DNA from: Tranquillimonas rosea
GTDB taxonomy: Bacteria > Pseudomonadota > Alphaproteobacteria > Rhodobacterales > Rhodobacteraceae
Direction of reading: 5' to 3'
DNA: 64,000 nucleotides
Assembly: GCF_900111315.1 (NCBI RefSeq)
Contig: NZ_FOGU01000009.1
Location: 62,001-126,000 of the forward strand
The position numbers were made by a program, and so were the translations under genes. This document shows, piece by piece, positions 39,101-47,403 of the stretch. The notes under the pieces are model-generated. The model was not told the origin of the DNA, did not search any database, and was given only the letters and a program-made list of their open reading frames with translations. Positions within the stretch are counted from its first letter, which is position 1. Every line of letters begins with the position of its first letter.

Positions 39101-39912
39101 GTGCCGGTGGCGAAGGCGGTGCAGTTGAGGATGACCGAGGGCGGGGCCTGGGTGAAGAGGTGCTCGAGCGTGGCGGCCGAGAGCGGATCCTTGAGCGAGG
39201 CGACGAACACGGGCAGCGGGTTGAGGCCACGGCGCAGCAGGGATTTCGTCAGCCTGTTCAAGGGGTTGAGGCCGGCGCCCTGGACGAGGGCGCGGTAGAA
39301 TATCAGGGGGATTACGGGGGCGTCGGGGGTCCAGTGGCGGCGGATGTCGGGCAGGTCGACGAGGCCGGCGCCGGGCCAGTAGAGGCCGGCGCGCAGCAGC
39401 GGGCGGGCCGGCGCGGGGCGGGGGGCATCGTCGAGCAAGGCCTTGCAATACTTGAGAAAACCGGCCGCGTTCTCGGGGCCGCCCTCGACCATGTAGGCCC
39501 AGAGCGCGTCGTAGTCGGCGTCGGACACGTTGGAGAATTCGCGCAGTTCCGGGTCCGGCTGGTCGTCGCCGGGCAGGAGCACAAGGTGTACACCGCGCGT
39601 GCACAGGACGTGCACAAACTGGCCTACGAAATACCGCCAGTACCCCGCCCCGCCGAGGCAGCGCGCGACCACCAGCCGGGACTTCGAGGCGCAATTCTCG
39701 AGGTGCAGGTCCACCGACATCGGGTGGCGCAGGTAGCCCAGGTTGGTGAGCCGCAGGCCCGGCGGCGCCTCCATCTCGGCGCGGGCCTCGGAGAGGGCGG
39801 CGAGTTCGGTGTCGGCGGCGGAGAGGAACACGACATCGGACGGCGTCTGGCCGGGATCGACGGCATCGCTGCCGTCGTCGATGGCGCCGGGCGTTGCGGC
39901 GAGGAGATGCAT
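36169..39912 (-). CDS. cobN: Aerobic cobaltochelatase subunit CobN
   Basis: A 1247-residue large chelatase subunit, close to the usual family length (about 1250-1280). Landmarks are [69 protein letters not shown] (near 560), and [51 protein letters not shown]. With CobS and CobT (not in this window) it inserts Co2+ into hydrogenobyrinic acid a,c-diamide using ATP. Its ATG overlaps the GNAT stop (TGATG). Residues about 490-507 ([15 protein letters not shown] region) coincide exactly with a repeat element on the opposite strand and look like an added segment. Last gene of the riboswitch operon. Confidence 0.95.
   Translation of the reverse strand: [1247 protein letters not shown]
38391..38444 (+). 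repeat. Composite hairpin repeat, copy E, inside cobN
   Basis: Plus-strand reading: palindrome GGCGGG/CCCGCC (38393-38404), hairpin GCCGGA-TCCGCC-TCCGGC (38402-38419), then CGGGGATATTTCC and AGGCAGAAGAAGG. From 38411 it matches copy C at 58352 base for base for 21 positions and at most positions beyond. It lies antisense within the cobN reading frame, in phase, so cobN remains open. Confidence 0.7.
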
Positions 39913-40379
39913 CAGAGACGCTTTTCCAGGAACAGGTTCGAGGGGATGTCGGGATAGCCGCCGAAGGCGGGGCATTCGGCATAGCCGCGTCGTTCGTAGA
40001 CGGCGCGCGCGGCGTCCATCCGCACGCTCGTCTCGAGCCGGAGGCAGGGCAGGCCCTGCCGGCGGGCGCGGTCCTCGGCGGCGTCCATCAGCGCCCGGCC
40101 GACGCCGCGGCCGCGCAGCGCGGGATCGACGTAGAAGCGCTTGATCTCGCCGTAGCCGCCGCGGGCGACCAGCGCGACGCAGCCCGCGGGGCGGCCGTCG
40201 ACGCGGGCGGCGAGGAAGGTGACGCCGGGCACGGCGAGCTCTTCGGCGGAGACCGAGAAGTTCTCTTCCGGCGGGTCGATCTCGTTCAGGGCGGCCTGGC
40301 TGGCGTCGATCAGCGCGCGGCCCTCGGGCGAGAGCGGGTCGCAGACATGGATCGCGGGCGCGACGAGGGTCGCCGTCAT
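39912..40379 (-). CDS. GNAT family N-acetyltransferase within the cob operon
   Basis: A 155-residue acetyltransferase: PEENFSVSAEELAVPGVTFLAARVDGRPAGCVAL, acetyl-CoA motif IKRFYVDPALRGRGVGRALMDAAEDRARRQG, and AARAVYERRGYAECPAFGGYPDIPSNLFLEKRL. It is locked between cobW (ATGA overlap, 40376-40379) and cobN (TGATG), so it is made with the cobalt proteins under the riboswitch. No known B12 step needs an acetyltransferase; the substrate is unknown. Confidence 0.8.
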   Translation of the reverse strand: MTATLVAPAIHVCDPLSPEGRALIDASQAALNEIDPPEENFSVSAEELAVPGVTFLAARVDGRPAGCVALVARGGYGEIKRFYVDPALRGRGVGRALMDAAEDRARRQGLPCLRLETSVRMDAARAVYERRGYAECPAFGGYPDIPSNLFLEKRL

Positions 40380-41446
40380 GCCGACAGCGCCTTCTCGATC
40401 GCGGCGCGGTCGAGACCGGCCTGGCCGATCACCACGAGGCGCGTCTCGCGCGGTTCGTCATTGGCGATGGGGCGGTCGAAATAGGATTCGATGCGCGGGC
40501 CGACGGCCTGGAGCGTCAGGCGCATCGGCTTGCCCGCGACGGCGGCGAAGCCCTTGAGCCGCAGGATGTCGTGGGTGCGGATCGTCTCGGCCACCTGCTC
40601 GGCGAAGGCGCCCTGATCGGTGATCTCGGGGCGGGTGACGACGAAGCTCTCGAAATCGTCGTGATCGTGATGGTGGTGGTGACCGTCGCCGTCCGCGCCG
40701 TCCTCGTCGTCGTGATGGTGGTGGTGATGCACCTCGTCGCGGCCCTCGAGGCTGAATTCGGCACCGGCGCCGAGGCCCAGCACGATGTCGAGCGGCAGCT
40801 GGCCCATCGCGGCGTTGACGACCTGCACGCCCTCGCGGCTGTCATCGCGGAGCCGGTGCAGAATCTGGTCCAGCTCGGCCTTTTCGAGAAGGTCGGACTT
40901 GTTCACCACGATCATGTCGGCGCAGGCGACCTGGTCTTCGAACAGCTCGCTCAGCGGGGTCTCGTGGTCGAGGTTGTCGTCCATCGCGCGCTGGGCGTCG
41001 ACGCTGGATTCGTCGTGGGCGAAGCGGCCCTCGGACAGCGCCTTGCCGTCGACCATCGCGACGACGCCGTCGACGGTGACCTTCGAGGCGATGTCGGGCC
41101 AGTTGAACGCGCGGACCAGCGGCTGCGGCAGGGCGAGGCCGCTCGTCTCGATCACGATGTGGTCGGGCTTGTCCTCGCGCGCGAGGAGCTTCTGCATTGT
41201 CGGCACGAAATCCTCGGCCACGGTGCAGCAGATGCAGCCGTTCGACAGCTCCATCACGTCGTCGTCGTCGCAGTTCTCGATGCCGCAGCCCTTGAGGATG
41301 CCGCCGTCGACGCCGAGATCGCCGAACTCGTTGATGATGAGCGCGATCCGGCGGCCGTCGGCCTGCCCGAGAAGGTGGCGGATCAGCGTCGTCTTGCCGG
41401 AGCCGAGGAAGCCGGTGACGATGGTTGCGGGGATCTTGGCGGGCAT
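40376..41446 (-). CDS. cobW: Cobalamin biosynthesis metallochaperone CobW
   Basis: A 356-residue COG0523 GTPase. Walker A is TGFLGSGKTTL (about 11-21); the metal site CxCC is in SNGCICCTVAEDF; the base-specificity motif is VVNKSDL. Between residues 240 and 270 there is a His/Asp-rich stretch with six and five consecutive His separated by an acidic linker, a likely metal-buffering loop. It is thought to supply cobalt to CobN. ATG 41446 has a weak ribosome site (CAGGTG); ATG 41476 is the alternative. Confidence 0.92.
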   Translation of the reverse strand: MPAKIPATIVTGFLGSGKTTLIRHLLGQADGRRIALIINEFGDLGVDGGILKGCGIENCDDDDVMELSNGCICCTVAEDFVPTMQKLLAREDKPDHIVIETSGLALPQPLVRAFNWPDIASKVTVDGVVAMVDGKALSEGRFAHDESSVDAQRAMDDNLDHETPLSELFEDQVACADMIVVNKSDLLEKAELDQILHRLRDDSREGVQVVNAAMGQLPLDIVLGLGAGAEFSLEGRDEVHHHHHHDDEDGADGDGHHHHHDHDDFESFVVTRPEITDQGAFAEQVAETIRTHDILRLKGFAAVAGKPMRLTLQAVGPRIESYFDRPIANDEPRETRLVVIGQAGLDRAAIEKALSA

Positions 41447-41531
41447 GTCGGGCACCTGTCTGCGCGGAATCTTCATGAAAGGGGGCCGCCCGCGCGGACG
41501 GACGGCCCCGGTGTCGGATGCGGGCGGCGCG

Positions 41532-42176
41532 TCAGCCCCAGCCGAGTGCCGAGACGGCGGCGCCTTCGACGGTCTCGAGCGTCAGGAACAGGCCCATGCC
41601 GGCCACGATGGCGCCGGCGAGCCGGGGTTGCAGGGCCGCGGCGTCGGTGGCGTTCCAGAAGCGGGTGGCGACCAGACCGGCGGCGAGGGCGATGGCGTAC
41701 TGCACCGCCGCGAGGGCGATCAGGTAGCCCGCCAGGACGGCGCTCGTCGCGCCGGCTTCGGCCGTGGCCATGGCGCCGCCGAAGGCCGAGCCGTGGAACA
41801 GGCCGAACCCGGCGAAGAGCGCCAGCGCTGCGGGCGTCGACAGGGCGCGGCCCGATAGCACGACGCCGCCGAGCGCCAGAAGCGAGACCGCGATCACCGC
41901 CTCGGCCAGCGGCAGGGCGGGGCCGAAGGTGGCGATCAGCACCCCGGCGATCATCGCGGCGAGATAGGCCAGCGGCGCGGTCGCGCGGTGCGCGGTGAAC
42001 GCCGCCGCGATGCCCGTGAGCGCCACGAAGAACAGGTGGTCGAAGCCGAGGACCGGGTGGCCCACGCCCGACAGCAGCCCGTCGGAGAAGGTGGTCATCG
42101 CGGCGCCGCCCAGCGGGTGGTGGGCGAGGGCGGGCGTCGCGGTCAGTGCGAATGTCGCGGTGAGAAGTTTCTTCAT
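41532..42176 (-). CDS. hupE: HupE/UreJ family metal transporter (probable cobalt uptake)
   Basis: A 214-residue membrane protein. A signal peptide (MKKLLTATFALTATPALA) leaves a mature N-terminus HHPLGG, the metal-binding start typical of HupE/UreJ. Further motifs are HPVLGFDHLFFVALTG and GFGLFHGSAFGG; about six helices follow. HupE homologues behind cobalamin riboswitches are regarded as cobalt transporters. AAGGGG precedes the ATG, and the riboswitch lies about 140 bases upstream, making this the first gene of hupE-cobW-GNAT-cobN. Confidence 0.9.
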   Translation of the reverse strand: MKKLLTATFALTATPALAHHPLGGAAMTTFSDGLLSGVGHPVLGFDHLFFVALTGIAAAFTAHRATAPLAYLAAMIAGVLIATFGPALPLAEAVIAVSLLALGGVVLSGRALSTPAALALFAGFGLFHGSAFGGAMATAEAGATSAVLAGYLIALAAVQYAIALAAGLVATRFWNATDAAALQPRLAGAIVAGMGLFLTLETVEGAAVSALGWG

Positions 42177-42317
42177 GGTCTGTCCCCTTTATCGGTTCGT
42201 GTCCGACAGGGGGGTCACGTCGAAGGTGTGCGCCGGGATCGTCGTGCCGCGTGCGCAGACCCTTCACGGAACACCCCGTCCGTTGCTCAGGCCGGGCGCC
42301 TTCCGGAACCCGTCGCG

Positions 42318-42480
42318 CGGCTGGTCTCCTGGCTTCGCGGGTCGTCGCGGTGGCGTCGGCCTTCCCGGATCGCTCCAGTGGCATGTTCGACGCCCGCTCG
42401 CCGCTTACAGTCGCGGGGGCGGCTGCGGAGTGAGGCCCCGATATGGGTCGCCTGGCACCGCATTCCCATTTCAGCCCCTG
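42318..42480 (-). promoter_or_regulatory. Cobalamin (AdoCbl) riboswitch
   Basis: On the minus strand the order is GGGCTGAAATGGGAATGCGGTGCC (42478-42455 region), CCGCAGCCGCCCCCGC and GACTGTAAGC, GCCACTGGAGCGATCCGGGAAGGC, and the B12 box AAGCCAGGAGACC near 42335-42323. These are the conserved segments of the cobalamin riboswitch in the right order and spacing. The aptamer is followed by about 140 bases to the hupE ATG. High B12 should lower expression of hupE, cobW, the GNAT and cobN. Confidence 0.95.
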
Positions 42481-42516
42481 GACCGCTTGGCGGACCGCCG
42501 GGGCACCGTGCGGCCC

Positions 42517-42547
42517 TAGTCATGCGCGCCGGGGGGCGGCGGGTCAA
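42517..42547 (-). promoter_or_regulatory. Possible promoter of the riboswitch operon
   Basis: On the minus strand TTGACC (42547-42542) is followed after 19 bases by TGACTA (42522-42517), about 40 bases before the riboswitch aptamer. Spacing is longer than ideal. The remaining sequence to the smc start at 42709 holds no gene that I can support. Confidence 0.4.
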
Positions 42548-42708
42548 GCCGGTTCACCGGCGGCGGGGGCGGTGCCGACCTGCGCCTGCGATATCTTGTG
42601 GAAAAGCGCCGAGGTTCGTCTAAATCGGGTGGGTTGTTGTTGACTCCGCGCCCGGCGCGGCGGCATCCTGCGCGTCAATCCCGCCATTGCCTGCAAAAGG
42701 GCCCGGCC

Positions 42709-45700
42709 TTGCGCTTCACCCGCCTCAGACTGACCGGCTTCAAGAGCTTCGTCGATCCGACCGACCTGGTGATCGCGGACGGGCTGACCGGCGTGGTCGG
42801 TCCGAACGGCTGCGGCAAGTCGAACCTGCTGGAGGCCCTGCGCTGGGTGATGGGCGAGAACCGTCCCACCGCAATGCGCGGCGGCGGCATGGAGGACGTG
42901 ATCTTTGCCGGGACCGCGACGCGGGGGGCGAAGAACTTTGCCGAGGTGTCCCTGGCGATCGACAACGGCCAGCGGCTGGCGCCCGCCGGGTTCAACGACA
43001 GCGACACGCTGGACATCGTGCGGCGGATCACGCGGGACGCGGGCTCGGCCTTCAAGGTGAACGCAAAGGACGTGCGGGCGCGCGACGTGCAGATGCTGTT
43101 CGCCGACGCCTCGACCGGGGCGCAGTCGCCGGCGCTGGTGCGGCAGGGGCAGATCAGCGAGCTGATCAACGCCAAGCCCAAGGCGCGGCGCCGCATCCTG
43201 GAGGATGCCGCGGGGATCGCCGGGCTCTACCAGCGGCGGCACGAGGCCGAGCTGAAGCTGAAGGGCGCCGAGACCAACCTCGAACGGGTATCGGACACGA
43301 TCGAGCAGCTGGCGCAGCAGTTGTCGACGCTGACCCGGCAGGCGCGGCAGGCGAAGCGGTACCGCGAGATCGGGGGCGAGCTGCGTCGCGCCGAGGGGCT
43401 GCTGCTCTATCGCCGCTGGTGCGAGGCGGTGACGGCCGAGACCACCGCGGAGGGCGCGCTGGCGGCCCGCGCGGACGAGACCGCCGCCGCCGAGCGTGCC
43501 GTGCGCGACGCCGAGGCGGCGCGCGAGGCCGCGGAGGGCGCCCTGCCGCCGCTGCGCGAGGAGGACTCCATCGCCGCCGCCGTGCTGCAGCGCCTGCAGG
43601 TCGAGCGCGAGGGGCTGGAGGCCGAGATCGAGCGGGCGCGGGCCGAGATCGCGTCGCTCGAGAGCCGGATCGCGCAGCTCGACAAGGACGCCGCGCGGGA
43701 GAGCGCGCTGGACGGTGACGCGGGCGAGTCGATCGGCGCGCTCGAGACCGAGGCGGCGGAACTTCGGGCGGCGGGCGAGGGGCATGACGACCGCGTGGCC
43801 GAGGCGGCGGACCGATCGGCCGAGGCGGCGGACATCCTGGGCCAGCGTGAGTCGGACCTGGGCCAGCTGACCGAGGACGCGGCGCGGCTGTCGGCCCGGC
43901 ACCAGTCGGCCCGGCGGCGGGTGGACGATGCCCATCGTGACCGCGACAAGGCCGACGCCGCCGCGCGTCAGGCCGAGGAGGCGGCGGCCGCAGCGGAGGA
44001 GACGCTGGCCGAAAAGACCCGCGCCGCCGAAACCGCGGCCGAGGCGCAGGAGGCGGCGGTCGAGCTAGCCGAGCGGGCCGAGGAGACGCTGACCGAGGCG
44101 GATGCCGCGCGGTCCGAGGCGCAGGCCTCGGAAGCCGACGCGCGCGCCGCCCGGTCCGAGGCCGAGGGCGAGGCCAAGGCCCTGGCCGCCGAGATCGGCG
44201 CGCTGGAGCGGCTGGTCGCGCGGGACGATTCGGACGAGGCGCAGATCCTCGACAGCGTGGCGGCCGATCCCGGTTACGAGGCGGCGCTGGGCGCGGCGCT
44301 GGCCGACGATCTGCGAGCGCCCGAGATCGGCCCCGAGGGCGTGTCGGGTTGGGCGCGGCTGGCTCCCTACGGCACGTCCGAACCGCTGCCCGAGGGCGCC
44401 ACGCCGCTGTCCGATGTGGTGCGCGTGCCAGAGGTGCTGGCGCGGCGCATCGATCATGTGGGCCTGGTCGCGCGGGCCGATGGCGCCCGGTCGCAGGCCG
44501 CGCTGCGCCCCGGTCAGCGGCTGGTCAGCGCAGAGGGCGACCTGTGGCGCTGGGACGGGTTCCGCGCCGGGGCCGAAGACGCCCCCAGCGCCGCCGCCCT
44601 GCGCCTGCAGCAGATGAACCGGCTGGCCGAGCTGCGGCAGCAGGGCGAGGTGCTGGACGCGCGGGTCGAGAGCGCGACCGAGGCCCATTCCGACCTGTCG
44701 GCGCGGCTGAAGGACCTGACCGAGGCCGACAGGACCGCGCGCGAGGCTCGCCGCGCGGCGGATGCCCGTGTCACCGAGACGACCCGCGCTCAGAACCGCG
44801 CCGAGGCCGACCGGGACATGGCCGCCGGCAAGCTGGAGACGCAGCGCGCGGCGATCGACCGCCACGCGGAAGAGGCACGGGCCGCCCGCGCCGCCGTGGA
44901 AGAGGCCGAGATGGCCCAGCGGCAGCTGGACAACCTGGACGACCTGCGCGAGCGGGTGGAAGAGGCCAAGACCAGCGTCGAGGCCGCCCGCATCACCATG
45001 ATGTCGGCCCGCGCCGCCCATGACGAGCTGGCCCGCGACGGCGAGGCCCGATCGAAGCGGCTGCGCACCGTCGAGAGCGAGCTGGCCGGCTGGCAGCGCC
45101 GCCGCGAGAGCGCGGGGCAGCGGCTGGCGGACCTGTCGCGCCGCCGGGACGAGGCAGCGCGTCAGCTGGAAGCGGCGCAGGACCGTCCGGTGGAACTGGC
45201 CGAACGGGGCGATACGCTGGCGCGCGACATCTCGCAGGCCGAAGAGCGCCGCGATGCCGCCGTGGCGGCCCTGTCCTCGGCCGAGGAGGCGCTGCGCGCG
45301 GCCGCGCAGGGCGAGCGCGAGGCGACCGCGACCGCCGGGGAGGCGCGCGAGGCCCGTGCCCGCGCCGAGGCCACCGCCGAGGCCGCCCGCGAGGCGACGC
45401 GGACCGCGCGGGAGCGGATCTCGGAAGAGCTCGACACCACGCCCGAGGCCCTGGCCGAGGCGCTGGAGGCGGATGCCGACGCGCTGCCGCCGGTCGACAA
45501 GATCGAGGCCGAGATCGCCCGCCTGCGCCGCGCCCGCGATTCGCTGGGCGCGGTGAACCTGCGCGCCGAGGAGGACGCCGAGGAGGTGCGCGTCGAGCAC
45601 GATCAGCTGAGCGCGGAAAAGACCGACCTGGAAGAGGCGATCGCCACCCTGCGGCAGGGCATCGCCGGGCTGAACAAGGAGGGCCGCGAGCGGCTGCTGG

Positions 45701-46164
45701 CGGCGTTCGAGCAGGTGAACGAGAACTTCGCCCAGCTCTTCACCCACCTGTTCGGCGGCGGCCACGCGCGGCTGGAACTGGTGGAATCCGACGATCCGCT
45801 GGATGCGGGGCTGGAGATCCTGTGTTCGCCGCCGGGCAAGAAGCTGTCGACCCTGAGCCTTCTGTCGGGCGGCGAGCAGACGCTGACCGCGCTGGCGCTG
45901 ATCTTTGGCGTGTTCATGGCGAACCCGGCGCCGATCTGTGTGCTCGACGAGGTCGACGCGCCGCTGGACGACGCCAACGTGACCCGATTCTGCGACCTGC
46001 TGGACGAGATGACCCGTCGCACCGACACGCGGTTCCTGATCATCACGCACCATGCGGTGACGATGGCGCGGATGGACCGGCTGTTCGGCGTCACGATGGG
46101 CGAGAGGGGCGTCTCGCAGCTGGTGTCGGTCGACCTGCGGCGGGCCGAGGCAATGGTGGCCTAG
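42709..46164 (+). CDS. smc: Chromosome segregation protein SMC
   Basis: A 1151-residue SMC ATPase. The N-terminal head is LRFTRLRLTGFKSFVDPTDLVIADGLTGVVGPNGCGKSNLLEALRWVMGE (Walker A). Two long coiled-coil arms of Ala/Glu/Arg heptads (about 165-480 and 640-980) flank the hinge (about 500-620). The C-terminal head has LSLLSGGEQTLTALALIFGVF (signature) and PICVLDEVDAPLDDAN (Walker B). It compacts and helps segregate the chromosome. The start is TTG 42709 with AAAAGG at 42695-42700, giving the family N-terminus; no suitable ATG exists. Confidence 0.94.
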   Translation: MRFTRLRLTGFKSFVDPTDLVIADGLTGVVGPNGCGKSNLLEALRWVMGENRPTAMRGGGMEDVIFAGTATRGAKNFAEVSLAIDNGQRLAPAGFNDSDTLDIVRRITRDAGSAFKVNAKDVRARDVQMLFADASTGAQSPALVRQGQISELINAKPKARRRILEDAAGIAGLYQRRHEAELKLKGAETNLERVSDTIEQLAQQLSTLTRQARQAKRYREIGGELRRAEGLLLYRRWCEAVTAETTAEGALAARADETAAAERAVRDAEAAREAAEGALPPLREEDSIAAAVLQRLQVEREGLEAEIERARAEIASLESRIAQLDKDAARESALDGDAGESIGALETEAAELRAAGEGHDDRVAEAADRSAEAADILGQRESDLGQLTEDAARLSARHQSARRRVDDAHRDRDKADAAARQAEEAAAAAEETLAEKTRAAETAAEAQEAAVELAERAEETLTEADAARSEAQASEADARAARSEAEGEAKALAAEIGALERLVARDDSDEAQILDSVAADPGYEAALGAALADDLRAPEIGPEGVSGWARLAPYGTSEPLPEGATPLSDVVRVPEVLARRIDHVGLVARADGARSQAALRPGQRLVSAEGDLWRWDGFRAGAEDAPSAAALRLQQMNRLAELRQQGEVLDARVESATEAHSDLSARLKDLTEADRTAREARRAADARVTETTRAQNRAEADRDMAAGKLETQRAAIDRHAEEARAARAAVEEAEMAQRQLDNLDDLRERVEEAKTSVEAARITMMSARAAHDELARDGEARSKRLRTVESELAGWQRRRESAGQRLADLSRRRDEAARQLEAAQDRPVELAERGDTLARDISQAEERRDAAVAALSSAEEALRAAAQGEREATATAGEAREARARAEATAEAAREATRTARERISEELDTTPEALAEALEADADALPPVDKIEAEIARLRRARDSLGAVNLRAEEDAEEVRVEHDQLSAEKTDLEEAIATLRQGIAGLNKEGRERLLAAFEQVNENFAQLFTHLFGGGHARLELVESDDPLDAGLEILCSPPGKKLSTLSLLSGGEQTLTALALIFGVFMANPAPICVLDEVDAPLDDANVTRFCDLLDEMTRRTDTRFLIITHHAVTMARMDRLFGVTMGERGVSQLVSVDLRRAEAMVA

Positions 46165-46529
46165 AGCCCGGCGCGGGTCGGTCCCGTCAGGATCGGCTGC
46201 GGCACGTCCTCCTCCGGGGCGAAGTCGCGCGGCGGCGCGTCGACCGGCCGGGACAACGCCCGCTTGAACTCGCAGATCAGCTCTCCGCCCTCTTCGCCGA
46301 CGGCGACGATCAGGCACTGGCCCAGATGCGTCGGTCCGTCATAGATGTCGACCAGCCCGCGCAGGTGCGGCGCCGAGTCGGCATCGACGGCGAGGCCGCG
46401 CTGCCAGAGGCGCCGGATCGGCACCACGTGCCGCCCCGCATGGACCGTGAGCGTTGTGCGCCTGGTGCGATTGGACGGGTCCGCGCCCCGCAGCGCCTCG
46501 CGCAGTTCCCTGGAAAGAAAATCCGTCAT
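46161..46529 (-). CDS. Conserved hypothetical protein convergent with smc
   Basis: A 122-residue soluble protein starting MTDFLSRELREALRGADPSNRTRRTTLTVHAG. A basic segment (RHVVPIRRLWQRGLAVDADSAPHLRGLVDIYDGPTHLGQCLIVA) is followed by a Pro/acidic tail. The central part has the size and rhythm of a PilZ-like or small beta-barrel domain, but I cannot confirm a family. Its stop overlaps the smc stop on the other strand by four bases. Start ATG 46529 is preferred over 46571. Function not known. Confidence 0.65.
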   Translation of the reverse strand: MTDFLSRELREALRGADPSNRTRRTTLTVHAGRHVVPIRRLWQRGLAVDADSAPHLRGLVDIYDGPTHLGQCLIVAVGEEGGELICEFKRALSRPVDAPPRDFAPEEDVPQPILTGPTRAGL

Positions 46530-46609
46530 GTGACCCGTGCCTCCCGACTCGCATCTCGAAGGATGGGGCAACCATCGATTCCTTCAAGTCCGTTTGCGAC
46601 GCCCGGCGG

Positions 46610-47374
46610 TCAACTCGTTCGCGGGCGCAACAGATGGGGGTGTTTGGGGTCGTATAGGGCCGAGTCGCGAAACGATACGCCCTCGGCCAGCGCCGGTCCG
46701 ACGAGAATCAGTGCCGTCCGCGTGATCTTCGCCGCGCGGGCCTTTTCGCGGATGTCCGTCAGGGTGCCCGACAGGATCGCCTCGTCCGGCCAGCCGACGC
46801 GATAGGCGATGACCGCGGGGCAGTCCTCGCCGTAATAGGGGATGAGCTGACGTTCGATCTCGCGCAGGGCGCGGACGCCCAGGTGAATCGCCAGCGTCGC
46901 GCCGCTTTTCGCGAAGGTCTCGAGTGTCTCGCCCTCGGGCATCGACGAGGATTTCATCGCCATCCGGGTCAGGACGACCGACTGCGCCACCTCGGGCACC
47001 GTCAGCTCGCGCCCCAGCGCGGCGGCGGCGGCGGCAAAGGCGGGCACGCCGGGCACGATGTCGTAGTCGATCCCGTCGGCCTTGAGCCGGCGGATCTGCT
47101 CGGCGATCGCACCGTAGAGCGAGGGGTCGCCGGAATGGACGCGGGCGACGTCCTGGCCCCGGTCGCGGGCGGCCAGGATCTCGGCGTGGGTCTGGTCCAG
47201 CGTCATCGGCGCGGTGTCCATCACCCGCGCGCCGGGCGGGGCATGGGCGACGACCTCGGCCGGGACCAGCGATCCGGCATAGAGACAGACGGAACAGCCC
47301 GCGATCAGACGCTGCGCCTTGAGCGTGAGAAGTTCGGGGTCGCCGGGACCGGCGCCGATGAAATGCACCTTCAT
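46610..47374 (-). CDS. cobM: Precorrin-4 C11-methyltransferase
   Basis: A 254-residue tetrapyrrole methylase: MKVHFIGAGPGDPELLTLKAQRLI, CLYAGSLVPAEVVAHAPPGA, ARVHSGDPSLYGAIAEQIRRL, IVPGVPAFAAAAAALGRELTVPEVAQSVVLTRM. The features MDTAPMTLDQ and LTRMAMKSSSMPEGE are CobM/CbiF-specific. It methylates C11 of precorrin-4 with SAM to form precorrin-5. A strong AAAGGAGG ribosome site precedes ATG 47374. It is the last gene of the cbiX-cobH-cobL-cobI-cobJ-cobM unit. Confidence 0.95.
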   Translation of the reverse strand: MKVHFIGAGPGDPELLTLKAQRLIAGCSVCLYAGSLVPAEVVAHAPPGARVMDTAPMTLDQTHAEILAARDRGQDVARVHSGDPSLYGAIAEQIRRLKADGIDYDIVPGVPAFAAAAAALGRELTVPEVAQSVVLTRMAMKSSSMPEGETLETFAKSGATLAIHLGVRALREIERQLIPYYGEDCPAVIAYRVGWPDEAILSGTLTDIREKARAAKITRTALILVGPALAEGVSFRDSALYDPKHPHLLRPRTS

Positions 47375-47403
47375 GTGCCCTCCTTTCCTGGTGACGGGCC
47401 GCG

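Noticed and set aside
40640-40740. The CAC/GTG-rich tract in cobW and the one near 51950-52015 as simple-sequence repeats
   Set aside because: Both are in-frame histidine codons of metal-binding stretches (CobW loop, CbiX tail) and need no separate repeat annotation.
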